Below are positions 1-11,900 of a DNA stretch of 64,000 nt, piece after piece. The notes beneath the pieces were generated by a model, which did no database searches, was not told where the DNA came from, and worked only from the letters and a program-made list of their open reading frames with translations. Each line of letters opens with the position of its first letter. The stretch's first letter is position 1. The translations under genes and the position numbers were made by a program. Source of the stretch: Odobenus rosmarus divergens (lineage: Eukaryota > Chordata > Mammalia > Carnivora > Odobenidae); contig NW_004450382.1 of the NCBI RefSeq assembly GCF_000321225.1, positions 1,000,488 to 1,064,487 on the forward strand, written 5' to 3'.

Positions 1-21
1 AAATCTTTTAAAAAAAATATA

Positions 22-58
22 TATATGTGTGTGTATATATATATATAAAGCATATATA
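22..58. repeat. AT/GT microsatellite
   Basis: Alternating purine-pyrimidine run of AT units interrupted by GTGTGTGT. Confidence 0.9.
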
Positions 59-137
59 TGAAAAGAGACTTGTATCCATAATATAAATAACTCCTAGAAC
101 TCAATAATAAAAAAACAACTGAATATATATTTTTCAT

Positions 138-328
138 TTCTTTCTTTTTGAGAAAGAGAAGCGAGTGAGGGGTGTGCAGAGGGAGAGCAAGAGAGAGAAT
201 CTCAGGTAGGCTCCATGCCCAGTGCTGAGCTGTTGAAACTCGGGGGCTGAATCTCAAATCCCTGAGATTAGGATCTGAGCTGAAATCAGGAGTCAGACAC
301 TTAACCACCTGTGCCACCCAGGCACCCC
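138..328 (-). mobile_element. Can-SINE, old
   Basis: Head at right (gccacccaggcacccc); diverged body with a gatctgagctgaaatcagga stretch. Confidence 0.8.
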
Positions 329-367
329 TCTTTCTTTCTTTCTTTTTTTTTTTAAGTTTATTTATTT

Positions 368-580
368 AGGGTGCTTGGGTGGCACAGTCGGTTGAGCATG
401 GGACTCTTGGTTCCAGCTTGGGTTGTGATCTCAGGGTCATGAGATGGAGCCCCGCGTTGGGCTCCGCGCTGAGTGAGGAGTCTGCTTTGAACTCTCTCTC
501 CCTCTCTGGGCCTCACCACCCCCACCCCACCCCACCCCCGGACTCCCACACACACACTTTTTCTAAAAAAAAATAAATCT
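368..580 (+). mobile_element. Can-SINE, old
   Basis: Head gggtgcttgggtggcacagt; tail contains CCCCACCCCACC and a CA run. Flanked by aagtttattta-like duplications. Confidence 0.8.
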
Positions 581-581
581 T

Positions 582-677
582 AAAGTTTATTTAAGTAATT
601 TCTACACCTATTGTGGGGCTCAAACAACCCTGAGATCAAGTTGCATGTTCTTCCAACTAAGCCAGCCAGGTACCCTG
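582..677 (-). mobile_element. Can-SINE, tRNA-like short form
   Basis: Only the head half is present, ending gccagccaggtaccctga. Confidence 0.7.
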
Positions 678-693
678 ACAACTCAGTATTTTT

Positions 694-874
694 TCTTTTT
701 TTAAGATTTTATTTATTTGGCAGAGAGATAGCACAAGTAGGTAGAGAGGCAGGCAGAGGGAGAAGCAGGCTCCCCACTGAGCAGGGAACCTGATGCAGGA
801 CTCGATCCCAGGACCCTGGGATCGTGACCTGAGCCAAAGGCAGTCGCTTAACCAGCTGAGCCACCCAGGCGCCC
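694..874 (-). mobile_element. Can-SINE
   Basis: Flanked by the target duplication caactcagtattttt (679 and 877). Confidence 0.93.
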
Positions 875-894
875 GCAACAACTCAGTATTTTTA

Positions 895-1665
895 AAAATG
901 AGCAAGATTTGAACAGATTCTTCACAATGAAAGTTACACAAATGGCCAGTAGTCACATGAAAAAAGATCAGTGTCATTAGTCACAAGGGAAATGTGGAAA
1001 TTCAGATTATGAGATACTGCTACCCATTCACCAAATGGCTAAAATATATGTCTGAAAACACTAATTTGGTGACATTTTCGAGCATTTGGAACTCTCGTAT
1101 ATTGTAGGAACATGAAGTAGTACAACCATTTTGGGAAAAGGTGTGTGGCAAATTTTTGTATAAACTAAACGTAAACCTGTCCTGTGACCCAGCACTTTTA
1201 GATATTTACTCAAGAGAAACAAAGGTATATGGGCATTTATTACAATTTTATTCATAAAAGCCCCAAACTGGAAACAGTTTAAATGTCTTTTGACACAAGA
1301 ACAGAAAACTTGTGGGTATAATAATGAAATGGACTACATAAATTCATTAATAAAAAGGAGTGACTAATAAAACAACACAGTGAATTTCAGGGAAGCCTTA
1401 CGCAAAATGGTGCATACTGTCTGATTTTGTTTGTGTGCTATCCTAGAATAAGCAAATAATCTATGGTGGGAAAGAAAGAGCAGTGCTTGCCTATGTGGAG
1501 TGGGGATTGTCTGGGAAAGGACATGAGGGAACTTTCTGGATGCGGTAGGTAATTTTTGTTTTTAGAGAGGTTGAAGAGTTATAAACATTTTTCAAAACTC
1601 ATGGAATGGTATACTTAGTATATGTGCATATCATTTTATGTAAATTTTATTTTATTAAAAAATAG
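895..1665 (+). mobile_element. Old L1 3' region
   Basis: It resembles the end of L1 ORF2 and its 3'UTR (ggccagtagtcacatgaaaa, then ggaaatgtggaaattcag) and ends near an A-rich tail at 1655. It is diverged, with no open frame. Confidence 0.75.
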
Positions 1666-1883
1666 GTTAACATCACCAGTCATGGTGGAAATTGATAAAA
1701 TAAACCTCCTGATGTGATGCACTGAGGATGCAACCTCATTTCTGTAAATTCCTTCCAGCAATGCATAGCCTGAATCTGCCCATGAGAAACTATCATACAA
1801 ACTCAAGTTGAAGTTTCTACTATAAAGAATTATAAAAGATTCTACAAAAGAACTAGCCTCTACTCTTTAAAAATGTTGTCATG

Positions 1884-2066
1884 GGGGGTGCCTGGGTGGC
1901 TCAGATGGTTAAGCATCTGCCTTCAGCTCAGGTCATGATCTCCAGGTCCTGGGATCAAGCCCGGCATAGGGTTCCCAGCTCTGTGGGTAGTCTGCTTCTC
2001 CCTCTCCCTCTGCCTCTCCCCATTCTTCTGCTCTTTCTCTCAAATAAATAAAATCTTTAAAAAATA
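1884..2066 (+). mobile_element. Can-SINE
   Basis: Target duplication aaaaatgttgtc on both sides (about 1869 and 2067). Confidence 0.93.
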
Positions 2067-2127
2067 AAAATGTTGTCCTGAAAGAAAAAGTTCCAGATTA
2101 AAGACAACTGAAGGAAGCCTGTGAGGA

Positions 2128-2225
2128 ACACCTCACTGGCTCAGTCAGTGGGACTCTTGACCTCAAGATCGTGAGTGAGTTCAAGCCCCATGTTGGGCGT
2201 GGAGGCTACTCAAAAAAAAAAAAAG
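2128..2225 (+). mobile_element. Can-SINE, tRNA-like short form
   Basis: Short form ending gttgggcgtggaggctactc and a poly-A run, lacking the CT-rich body. Confidence 0.75.
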
Positions 2226-2548
2226 GCAGAATGCAATCCTTTGGAGACGATGAGAAAACACTGTACATTTAAAAATTGTTGTTTTGCTATAAAACTAATC
2301 AGTGTTATAGTTTGAATAAGTGTTACAGATTAGATAGTATTTATTGATGTTAATTGCCTGATTTTTACAGTTGCACTGTGATTATGTTAAGAATGCATTT
2401 TTAAAGAAATACATAACTAAGTATTTAAGGATGAATGGTTTAGGTTGCAAATGGTTCAGGAAAAAATATATTTAGAGAGAATGTTGGAGCAAATGGTGTA
2501 AAATGTTGACGTGAGAATCTAGACATTGTGTAGGATGTACAGAAACTT

Positions 2549-2729
2549 TATTTTTTTTAAAGATTTTATTTATTTGACAGAGTGAGAGAGCACAAGCAGG
2601 GGGGGCGCAGAGGGAGAAGTAGGCTCCCCGCTAAGCAGGGAGCCCGATGCAGGACTCCATCCCAGGAGTCTGGGACCATGAGCTGAGCCGAAGGTAGATG
2701 CTTAACCGACTGAGCCACCCAGGTACCCC
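2549..2729 (-). mobile_element. Can-SINE
   Basis: Starts ttttttttaaagattttatt; cagaaa occurs at both borders. Confidence 0.93.
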
Positions 2730-2778
2730 AGAAAGTGGGGGTTTTTTGCAACTTTGTTGTAAGAATGAAATAATTTCT

Positions 2779-2969
2779 GGGGCACCTGGGCAGCTCGGAT
2801 GGTTAAGCATCTTGCCTTCGGCTCAGGTCATGATCTCTAGGTCCTGGGATCAAGCCCCACATCTGGCTCCCTGCTCAGTGGGGAGCCTGCTTCTCCCTCT
2901 CCCTCTGCCTCTCCCCTTGCTTGTACTCTCTCTGTCTCTCTCTCAAATGAATAAAATCTTTTTAAAAAA
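2779..2969 (+). mobile_element. Can-SINE
   Basis: Imperfect border repeat aatgaaataattt versus aatgaaattactt. Confidence 0.92.
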
Positions 2970-3007
2970 TGAAATTACTTCAAAATAATAAGAAAGAACA
3001 GAGAGAG

Positions 3008-3172
3008 GGGCACCTGAGTGCCTCAGTTGGTTAAGCTTCCAATTCTTGATTTCAGCTCAGGTCTTGATTTCAGCTCAGGTCTTGATCTCAGGGTCGTGAG
3101 TTCGAGCCCTGCATTGGGCTCTACCACAGGGTGTGGAGCCTACTTTAAAAAAATATTTGTTTAAAAAAAAGA
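3008..3172 (+). mobile_element. Can-SINE short form with internal duplication
   Basis: The 20-bp unit gatttcagctcaggtctt is present twice in tandem (about 3048-3085). Confidence 0.85.
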
Positions 3173-4202
3173 GAGCACAGAGCAACTGGTATTGAAGAAC
3201 CAAAAAAAGAAAAATAAATCCATGGACGTTATTTACAACAAAATAAAGTGAGGTGTCATACGTAGGAACAAACTACCAAAAACTGTAATACCTGGGTAGT
3301 GATAGCATTTGTGGAGGAGAAATTGAAGGAAGCAACAGGACATCTGGCAGTACCAAAAGAGCCAGCAGTTCTTTCTAGATAGCTTAGAGGGTGTGTTTGA
3401 GAACAGCTAGAAATAGTAGGAGTGGTTTTATGAAACTAGTCAGTCAATACAGAAGTTCTGGAATGATGTATGAAGGGTCTGGCTGGATCAATCAAGAGAG
3501 AGAAACCACACAGTAATTTGTACAGGGAAAGTACAGGATTGGGGTAATGAGCAGTTGGCTATATGAGGGACAGCCAATAACCCTAGGGCTAAGATAGAGT
3601 TTGTTAGAAAGGGCTTAGTGGTGGCTCACTGAATGACAGAACAGTTGCTCGACTGCTTCCAGGGAACATGCTGAAAATCTGCCCTCTTGAATACCTGGTA
3701 GAGCTGTTCAGATATCACTCTGCTACAAAACCACTCAAGTCAAAGCTCACTTGCACTTGAGAACCTGGCTTAGCAGGAATGGGAGCCTGCTGAGTAATAA
3801 GCACATTGGAACAAGAGGCAAAAATCTTTTTTTTGCTCTCTACTGACAAAAAAGTTAACCTGCCAACTGGCAAAAGAAAAAATTTTAAGTGCCCAGACAC
3901 ATTTACACAGAGCAGTCAGAAAGGACGACTTTGGAACTAAGAAGTAATAAGTTGATAAACAGCACTGAGTACTATCACTGTTTATGTTAACCAGCCAATA
4001 TATTGCCCTTCTAGAACGTAGACCCTCACTGAACACAACACAATTGGAAATAGGATCCAGATTGAGTTGTGGAGGTGGAAACAATAGAGACAAAGGAAAG
4101 AGAAGGTTCAGATAAAAGGGAGGGAGGAAGGTAGGGATGACATCCAGGACATGAAAGAAACTAAGCCACCATATTTTTGAACACTATGAAAACAACAGAA
4201 GA

Positions 4203-4403
4203 GGGGCGCCTGGGTGGCTCAGTTGTTAGGCGTCTGCCTTCGGCTCAGGTCATGATCTCAGGGTCCTGGGATCGAGCCCCGCATCGGGCTCCTTGCTTAG
4301 CAGGAGGCCTGCTTCTCCCTCTCCCACTCCCCCTGCTTGTGTTCCCTCTCCCACCTTGTCTCTCTCTGTCAAATAAATAAAATCTTTAAAAGAAAAAAAA
4401 AAA
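4203..4403 (+). mobile_element. Can-SINE
   Basis: Target duplication aacagaagag at both ends. Confidence 0.95.
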
Positions 4404-4603
4404 CAGAAGAGAGCGCTCTAAAGCTTGATGTCAGGAAAACTGTCTTGACCCACATTCACAAAAACAATCATATGTAAATGAACATAAAGGATCAAGAGAA
4501 TAAGGAATAGAATAACATCCTCACAGACGGTGCAAAGTATACAGATAACCATTTTAAAATTTATTACTACGGTGTTACTACTTTAAAGTTTAAATGATAC
4601 TAA

Positions 4604-4782
4604 GGGGCGCCTGGGTGGCTCAGTTGGTTAAGCGTCTGCCTTCGGCTCAGGTAATGATCCCAGGGTCCTGGGATCGAGCCCCACATCGGGCTCCTTGCTC
4701 AGCAGGAAGCCTGCTCCCCCTGCTTGTGCTCTCTCGCCCTCTCTGTCAAATAAATAAATAAAATCTAAAAAAAAAAAAAAAA
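4604..4782 (+). mobile_element. Can-SINE
   Basis: Near-consensus head; body shortened in the CT-rich part; 16-base A tail. Confidence 0.94.
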
Positions 4783-4830
4783 GGAACATGAGAATAATCT
4801 GGTTTTTTTTAAGAATTAGAAGAGGACAAA

Positions 4831-5007
4831 ATTTTTTTTTTAATTTTATTAGAATGAAGAGGGGTGGGGGAAACAGAGGGAGAGGGACAAGCAGACTGTG
4901 CTGAGTGTAGAGCCCAATGTGGGGCTCGATCCCATGACCCTGAGATCATGATGACCTGAGCCAAAATCAAGTCGGACACTTAACCAACTGAGCCGCCCAG
5001 GTACCCC
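4831..5007 (-). mobile_element. Can-SINE, old
   Basis: Border repeat agaagagga at 4816 and 5008; body contains a gatgatgacctg duplication. Confidence 0.85.
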
Positions 5008-5054
5008 AGAAGAGGAAATTTTTAAGTGAGGAAGAAACAGATTAAAAGAGTTCA

Positions 5055-5252
5055 GGGAGGCAAAGTCAGTTAAGTGTCTGACTTGGTTTCCGCTCAGGTC
5101 ATGATCTCAGGGTCATGGGATCAAAACCCCAAGTGAGGCTCTGCGTTCAGCAGGGGAGTCTGCTTGGGATTCTCTCTCTCCCTCTCCCCATACCCCTCTC
5201 TACCTTGTGTGTGTGTGTTCTCTTCCTCTCTCTCTCAAATCTTTTTTTTTTT
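5055..5252 (+). mobile_element. Can-SINE, old
   Basis: Eroded head (caaagtcagttaagtgtctg), body with GTGTGTGT before the tail. Confidence 0.8.
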
Positions 5253-5263
5253 AAGTTAGAATT

Positions 5264-5352
5264 GAGGGGTTCATGGCTGGCTCATGACTCTTGGTCTCAG
5301 GGTCGTGAGTTCAAGCCCCACATTGAGGGTAGAGTTCACTTAATAATTTTTT
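5264..5352 (+). mobile_element. Can-SINE, tRNA-like short form
   Basis: Eroded head, then gggtcgtgagttcaagcccc and ttgagggtagagttcactta. Confidence 0.7.
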
Positions 5353-5546
5353 TAATGTATCATTATTGTAAAAAATAATAGATTCAAGTGAAAAAAGAAT
5401 ACCCTTTGAGCATCAAGTCCCAGTGACTATAAGAGAAAGAATCAGACATTGACAAAGTTTTATAATAGAAGTCAATGGAATAACAATTACAGTACTCAGA
5501 ATGTTAGCCAAAGATTTTATACCCTATCACCCTTCAGTTATAAAAG

Positions 5547-5576
5547 TGGGTGGCTCAGTCAGTTGGGTTGCTGACT
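5547..5576 (+). mobile_element. Can-SINE head fragment
   Basis: Only gtgggtggctcagtcagttg plus about 10 bases, cut off by the next element. Confidence 0.65.
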
Positions 5577-5776
5577 TTTTTCTTTTTTTTTCAAGATTCT
5601 ATTTATTTGACAGAGAGACACAGCGAGAGAGGGAACACAAGCAGGGGGAGTGGGAAAGGGAGGAGCAGGCTTCCCACGGAGCAGGGAGCCCGATGTGGGG
5701 CTCCATCCCAGGACCCTGGGATCATGACCTGAGCTGAAGGCAGATGCTTAACCATCTGAGCCACGCAGGCGCCCCT
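5577..5776 (-). mobile_element. Can-SINE
   Basis: Antisense copy abutting a plus-strand head fragment, so two opposed heads share this site. Confidence 0.92.
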
Positions 5777-5880
5777 CTCTTGTGTTTCTTCTTGTTTAGT
5801 CTCCCTTTTTCTCAAATTTTTAATTACTCCTTTCCTGATTTCTAGCACCTTGAGTTGAGATAGCACGTTCTAGCACGTTG

Positions 5881-6096
5881 AGCAGATGCTCAGCGACTGA
5901 GCCACCCAGGCGCCCTGGGCTGCCGTCTCTTGATTCCAGCTCAGGTCATGATCTCAGGGTTGTGAGATCAAGCCCCCCATCAGGCTCCGTGCTCAGCGGG
6001 GAGTCCACTTGAGATTCTCTCCCTCTCCCTCTGCCCCTCCCCCCACTCAGGCTCTCTTTCTCTCTAGAAATGAATAAATAAATCTTTTAAAAAATA
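5881..6096 (+). mobile_element. Chimeric Can-SINE: antisense head joined to sense body
   Basis: Positions 5881-5915 are an antisense head (gactgagccacccaggcgcc); from 5916 the text is a sense body and tail lacking its own head. Confidence 0.75.
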
Positions 6097-7078
6097 AATG
6101 TCACAAATACCAATGTGTAAGGACTTGGAATATTGTTCCCAAGACTTTTCCTGAGGGAAGTACTAGACTAGAAGCTGCAGACAGTGAAACTAACCAGAAA
6201 AATATAAAGGAAGAGTGGTAAATACTAAATATATGGTTAACTATAGAACTAAAAGAGTTAAAAAGAGAGTTTAGCATGTAATAGCTATGGGCTCTGACAG
6301 TCTAGAAAAAGCATAACTTCTTAATGGGAGAATGGGGAGAGCCTGTAAAAAATAACATTTTATTAGTCATATTGGTGGTGTAATGTTGTTATTGTTACTC
6401 TGATACTGTTGTATGCAGTATGGGATAAAGTGATTGAATATGATATTCTATACCTTTATCCTTGAATATCAGGATTCTTGGCATAGAAAAAAGGAAGTAT
6501 GGATACAAGATGCCTGGTAAAAACTCAAGTTTCTCAGTATGAGTTAGAAATATCAATAAGAGGTCATGATATATTTTATCTTTGAAAATAAATATATATT
6601 TGCAGATTCTGTCCACTGAAAAGATCTAAGAACAGTGACCACCCCCTTAGCAATTGGCATCCCTAGTGCCCAGATTGTGGTCTTGAAACACCGTTTCTGG
6701 ACAGGATATTTGTAGGATAAGCTTGGAATATTTTGTCATACTACATAGCAAAGAAGTAATTAAAGACTACTACGGTTGTATGAAAAGGATTCAGAAGCCA
6801 AATTGTTGAAGAGGTTCCCACTGGCCAAATACAGATGTTTCATGCATCAAAGATATTAACTGATTAAATTTGTGAGTTCATAGTGATACCTCACCTTAGA
6901 AACAAGCATGTAGTCTACCTTTCCCTATGAATTGTACCACTAAGTCACCAAATAAATGAGAGGAAGTTCCTTTTTATGGAAGTGTACTAGCTAATAGAGA
7001 AGGAATGATAAAACTGGAAGATCATCATTTTGCATCTTTTAGTGAGTTAATAGTTTTAGGCCATGAGCATTTATATCT

Positions 7079-7169
7079 CTGCGGGAAGCCTGCTTCTCCC
7101 TCTCCCACTCCCCCTGCTTGTGTTCTCTCTCTCACTGTGTCTCTCTCTGTCAAATAAATAAAATCTTCA
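7079..7169 (+). mobile_element. Can-SINE, 5'-truncated
   Basis: Only gcgggaagcctgcttctccc onward plus tail; directly followed by a full copy. Confidence 0.9.
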
Positions 7170-7170
7170 G

Positions 7171-7393
7171 GGGGCACCTGGGTGGCTCAGTCGTTAAGCG
7201 TCTGCCTTCGGCTCAGGTCATGGTCCCGGAAGTATGGATAAGAGGACCCCGGCCGGGGTCCTGGGATCGAGCCCCGCATCGGGCTCCCTGCTTAGCAGGA
7301 AGCCTGCTTCTCCCTCTCCCACTCCCCCTGCTTGTGTCCCCTCTCTTGCGTTCTCTCTCTTTCTGTCAAATAAATAAATAAAATATTAAATAA
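7171..7393 (+). mobile_element. Can-SINE with foreign 27-bp insert
   Basis: An insertion after catggtccc (about 7228-7254) creates a 20-bp perfect palindrome at 7243-7262. Confidence 0.93.
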
Positions 7394-7744
7394 AATCCTC
7401 AAAAAAATTTTTAAAAATATTTCTGGTTTGGCAGGTAATATTCTGTTGGCTTAAACTGAGTGAACTGAGTGGTGATTACAAGAATTTTTGCCCATTTGTT
7501 TTATGCAGGTTTTTTTTATCTGTATTATATTTTACTATTTTTAAAAATCAGTGGAAAGAAATAGAAGATACCATATAAACAGGGGCAGTATCTCTGAAAA
7601 CCCTGAATAGAATGTGACTAAGAACACAGCCTATTACAACAAGAAAATACAGCTTTTATCCATGGGGCCTCCCTCTACCTATACTTTTCCATCAAGAGGA
7701 ATGTATTTATCGGTCCTTCATATTTTGTCCCTAACTTTTCCATT

Positions 7745-7935
7745 TACATGGTGAGTGGTTCTTCAGTATGTATCTGTGCTTGTTCTATATTTGCGGTTCT
7801 CACCTTGATGGATTGAAAATACACACCTGTTGGGGCCCATCCCTAGACATTGTGATTCAGAAGCTCCGTAATGGAGTCTGGGCATCTTTCTGTTGTTTGT
7901 TTAATGTTCTATGGGTAATTGTGCTGAAAAGCCAT
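7745..7935. mobile_element. MER5-like DNA transposon relic
   Basis: Diverged sequence with tgtgattcagaagctccgta typical of MER5-type nonautonomous hAT elements. Confidence 0.4.
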
Positions 7936-8019
7936 TTTCCTACTCTGTTACCATATTGTAAAATTAGGGCTTGGACACCAGTGTCATACCACACCTCTAG
8001 TTGTTAAGTCCAGTTTATT

Positions 8020-8395
8020 GCTCTTAATACTTTTCCATCCTTCCCCTCATCTCTTTCTCTCTCCCTGTTACCTTCATTATTCTCCCTAACTATGGAATTG
8101 GTCTCCTCTAATGGTCTCCTAGTTGATGTTTAAGCCTCTCAGATACATCCTTCAAGCTGCACCAGACTGTTATAAACTTAATGATTATGGATTATGTTTA
8201 CTGCATGAGAAATGATCTTCAGTACCTACAGAATAAAATTTAGTCTCCCTAAAAAATCTGGCTCTTGCCCTACTTTGCTAGACATCTCTTTGACCACAGA
8301 AAGGTCCCCTCCTTCCCTAGTACTAATCATTCTGAACTTGGCGTACATACCCTATCGGAAGATGCGAACTTGCCCATTTAGTCTGTTTATTTAAA
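8020..8395 (+). mobile_element. L2 relic
   Basis: Diverged L2 3' pattern: ggtctcctagttgatgttta, cttcaagctgcaccagactg and an aaatttagtctccct-like stretch. Confidence 0.5.
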
Positions 8396-8408
8396 AAAAA
8401 TTTTTTGG

Positions 8409-8606
8409 GGGGCGCCTGGGTGGCTCAGTTGGTTAGGCGACTGCCTTCGGCTCAGGTCATGATCCTGGAGTCCCGGGATCGAGTCCCACATCGGGCTCCC
8501 TGCTCAGCGGGGAGCCTGCTTCTACCTCTGACCCTCTTCCCTCTCGTGCTCTCTATCTCTCATTCTCTCTCTCAAATAAATGGATAAAATCTTTAAAAAA
8601 AAAATA
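8409..8606 (+). mobile_element. Can-SINE, cgactgcc subfamily
   Basis: Diagnostic ctggagtcccgggatcgag; aaaaatttttt at both borders. Confidence 0.95.
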
Positions 8607-8846
8607 AAAATTTTTTTAATCCTCTTATGTTAAAGGGAATGAAACCCAAGAGAGCCTAAGATTAATATAAGATCTATTGATTTAGCATTTCAGTATTTTC
8701 TGCTTGCTTGTTGATTCTGAATACAGCGTTAAATATGTGCTGCTGATAAATAATTATTAGATAGGTTCCACGGTGATGACTACTTTGTGAAAAGTGCCAA
8801 AATGATAAGCTTTCTCTGTCAACCATTTATATCCCTTTTTTCCTAG

Positions 8847-8919
8847 CCTTCTTTGAATCCAGAAGCTGGCAAACAGAATCAGCCATGCAGACCTATTGGG
8901 ACCCCTTCTGGAGTGTGGG
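8847..8919 (+). CDS. GPBP1L1: GPBP1L1 coding exon, first visible
   Basis: The acceptor is tttttcctag and the donor gtacgtag. The exon enters at phase 0 and encodes PSLNPEAGKQNQPCRPIGTP and then SGVW, with one base left over for the next codon. No earlier exon (which should end in an EEEDF-like peptide) was found in 1-8846. Confidence 0.93.
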
Positions 8920-11900
8920 GTACGTAGATTTGCCATTTTAAAGGCACAACTTTAAATTTTTCTTAGCATGGAAAGAAGCAAAAATTCTTTATCTCTTTTT
9001 TGGTTTCTTTTTTTCTCATCTCATCCATTTGCACATGGTAACTAACACCTATTGTCTCTTTACTCTGCCCAGCCAAAATACCCCTGAAATGTAATGGTAG
9101 TAGAGTCATAATACAGATAATGGAGAGCTTGTAAAGCCCTGAATTTGAAAGCAGATTTTAAGCAAAGGGAGAATTATCTAAAGCTTATGAGAAGTAATGT
9201 TTAATTAACATCACTAATTCATTTATAACAAAGTGAATTTTTTGTGTTATAACTGTCTCTTAAATATTTGGTAGGCAAATATAACGGTATTTTCTAAGCA
9301 TTCTTTCATATTAGTAGATAGTCTTCTAAAGTGTTCTTTGAAAGGCTGTATAATACCACATCCTGTAGACGACTTTGTTCAGCCAGGTTCCAGTTGTTGA
9401 GGGTTTTTTTGTTTAAGGGTGTTGGGGGGCAGGTTTGGCAGTTACAAATGTTGCTTGTTGTAGAGGGCAAGGTGAAAACGTAAATACACACAATTATGTG
9501 TACATGTTGGGAATAACTAGCCTTATAAAAAAATTAAAAGACAAATCAGTGTATTTCTTAAAACCTGATCTGTAGTTTTGGAATCGTTGGCATTTACAAA
9601 TGAGACTCTCTAGTCCCTACATTAATTCAGTAGTTAGGCATCTTATTGGGAAGGCTTTAATATATCTAAATACTGGTTTTGGATCTTGAATTATAGGATT
9701 AAAGGTGTTTGTTGTACCGTTTCCCCTTTGTTAATAGTGTAAGGCTTTGCTCCACTTTGCCTTATCAGAAGGTCCCAGGGTAGCCTCCTTTCCCCAATTT
9801 CCACATCTCTCTCCACTCCCATGCTGACAGGAACTGCCATACTTGGATATATTCTTGATTGGTGTGTGCCTGAGTGATCACACCATATACTAGACAAGTT
9901 ATGCCCCTGAAGGACTACTAACACCTTTGGGCTTCCGGGTTGATTTATGAATTTAGCTTCATATGCGGCCTTTTTCCTATAATTCCCAAATAGTGTCATT
10001 TTTGAGAATATCTGTTAAGTGCACACCAAGAAATGTTTGTTCCTCAGTTTCACCTGTCCGCTCTTTTTTGAAAGTGAGGACTTCGTATAAACTGTGCTAC
10101 GTATTAACCAATATTTGACATTCTTTTGTCTCTTCACTATTGTATTTCACAGAAAACCCACCTAGTGCCAAGCAACCCTCCAAAATGCTAGTCATCAAAA
10201 AAGTTTCCAAAGAAGATCCTTCTGCTGCCTTCTCCGCTGCATTCACCTCACCAGGATCTCACCATGCAAATGGGAACAAATCATCAACCCTGGTTCCAAG
10301 TGTCTATAAGAACCTGGTTCCTAAGCCTGTGCCACCTCCTTCCAAGGTATGATTTGGACTCAGCATAAGAACCTTACATAGCAGAGGTTTGGGAATAAAT
10401 CAGGAAAAAATTCAGTAAATTTATTTTTTCCCATTGAGTCATTCACCAGATACTCATTTAGTACCTAATATATGTATAGTATTTTACTCTGTCTCCAAAC
10501 TCTCTACTTCTGCTAATTGGACTTTTAGTAGGCTTTCTCATACTCATTAGCTTCATCTCATAAACTTGCTTCTTCTGATTTGCTGTTTCCATTAATAGCA
10601 TCAACATCCATCTGATCACTTGGCTGATTATCTAGATTGGCTTCTTCTTTCCTCCTCCTCATCATCACTCATTCCCCTGTACCAAGCAGTTATAAATTCC
10701 CTGTCACTTATTCCCTCTATGATGTCCTATGCCCTTGTCACCTCCCGTGTACTATTGTAATGCACCCTTTTATTTCCTCATCTCTCTATATTCATCTTGC
10801 ACAAAACTGCCAGAATGATCACCTAAGACAATTTGAATGTATGACATCCTTTCCTCAATCACTTCAGCAGTCCCAAACCATCTATAGCAGGGTTTGGTAA
10901 ATTTCTTCTATAAAAAGTCAGATAATAAATATTTTAGGCTTTGCTGGTCACCTGTGACACTAGGTTTTTGTTACATTTACCTTTCTTTCCTTTTCTTTCT
11001 TTCTTTCTTTCTTTCGTTTTTTGTTTGTTTTACAATGCTTGAAAAATGTAAAAAGTGTATTACTAGCTCATGGGCCATATAGAAACAGGCCTCTGGCCTG
11101 TGAGTGTTCCTGACCAACCCTGATCTTACAATACAGTGTCCGAACTTCTTAGCAGTGGCATGTATAATTCTTTATAGCCTAAGCCTAATCCATCTTTTAT
11201 ATTTTACTACCCCTTCTTTCTCTTACCTGGAAAATTATTCATCCTTCAAATTCACGTTGTCCGTTTTGGGAATCCTCTTCTATCACACATATCTTAAGAT
11301 CTCATTAATCTTTATATCTCTGTTTGAATAGCACTCTTGTCTCTTATCACAATATCTATAACACTTAATTACATTTATTTCCTCACTTGTAATCTCCTTA
11401 AGGGCAGCCTTCAGATCCTTTTCATATTCGTATCCCTAGCACCCTCACAAAAGCACCTAATAATTGCTTTAATGAATTCTAGCCACTATACAGAAGTAAT
11501 TAGAATTTACTTCGTGGGGTGCCTGGGTGGCTCAGTCATTAAGCATCTGCCTTTGGCTCAGGTTATGATCCCAGGGTCCTGGGATCGAGCCACGCATCAG
11601 GCTCCCTGCTCGGCAGGAAGCCTGCTTCTCCCTCTCCCACTCCCCCTGCTTGTGTTCCTGCTCTCGCTATCTCGCTCTCTGTCAAATAAATAAATAAAAT
11701 CTCTTTTTAATTATTTTTTTAATAAAATCTTTTTTTAAAAAAATGGGTTTTTTTTTTTTACTTCATTATTGAGAGGAAAACCAGTGAGCATTTATTCATT
11801 TTCCTCTGTGTAAGCACTGTGTTTGGTGGTTCTGAGCAATACAGGTAAGTACAACATTAGTCATGACTATCCATGAGCTGAAAGTCTAATTGGAATAATA

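Larger units (their letters stand above)
1..8846 (+). other. GPBP1L1: GPBP1L1 intron (5' end outside window)
   Basis: No exon was recognised. It holds about 20 Can-SINEs, an old L1 3' region (895-1665), a MER5-like relic (7745-7935), an L2 relic (8020-8395) and unique AT-rich DNA at 2230-2545, 3175-4200, 6100-7075 and 7395-7740. Confidence 0.7.
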
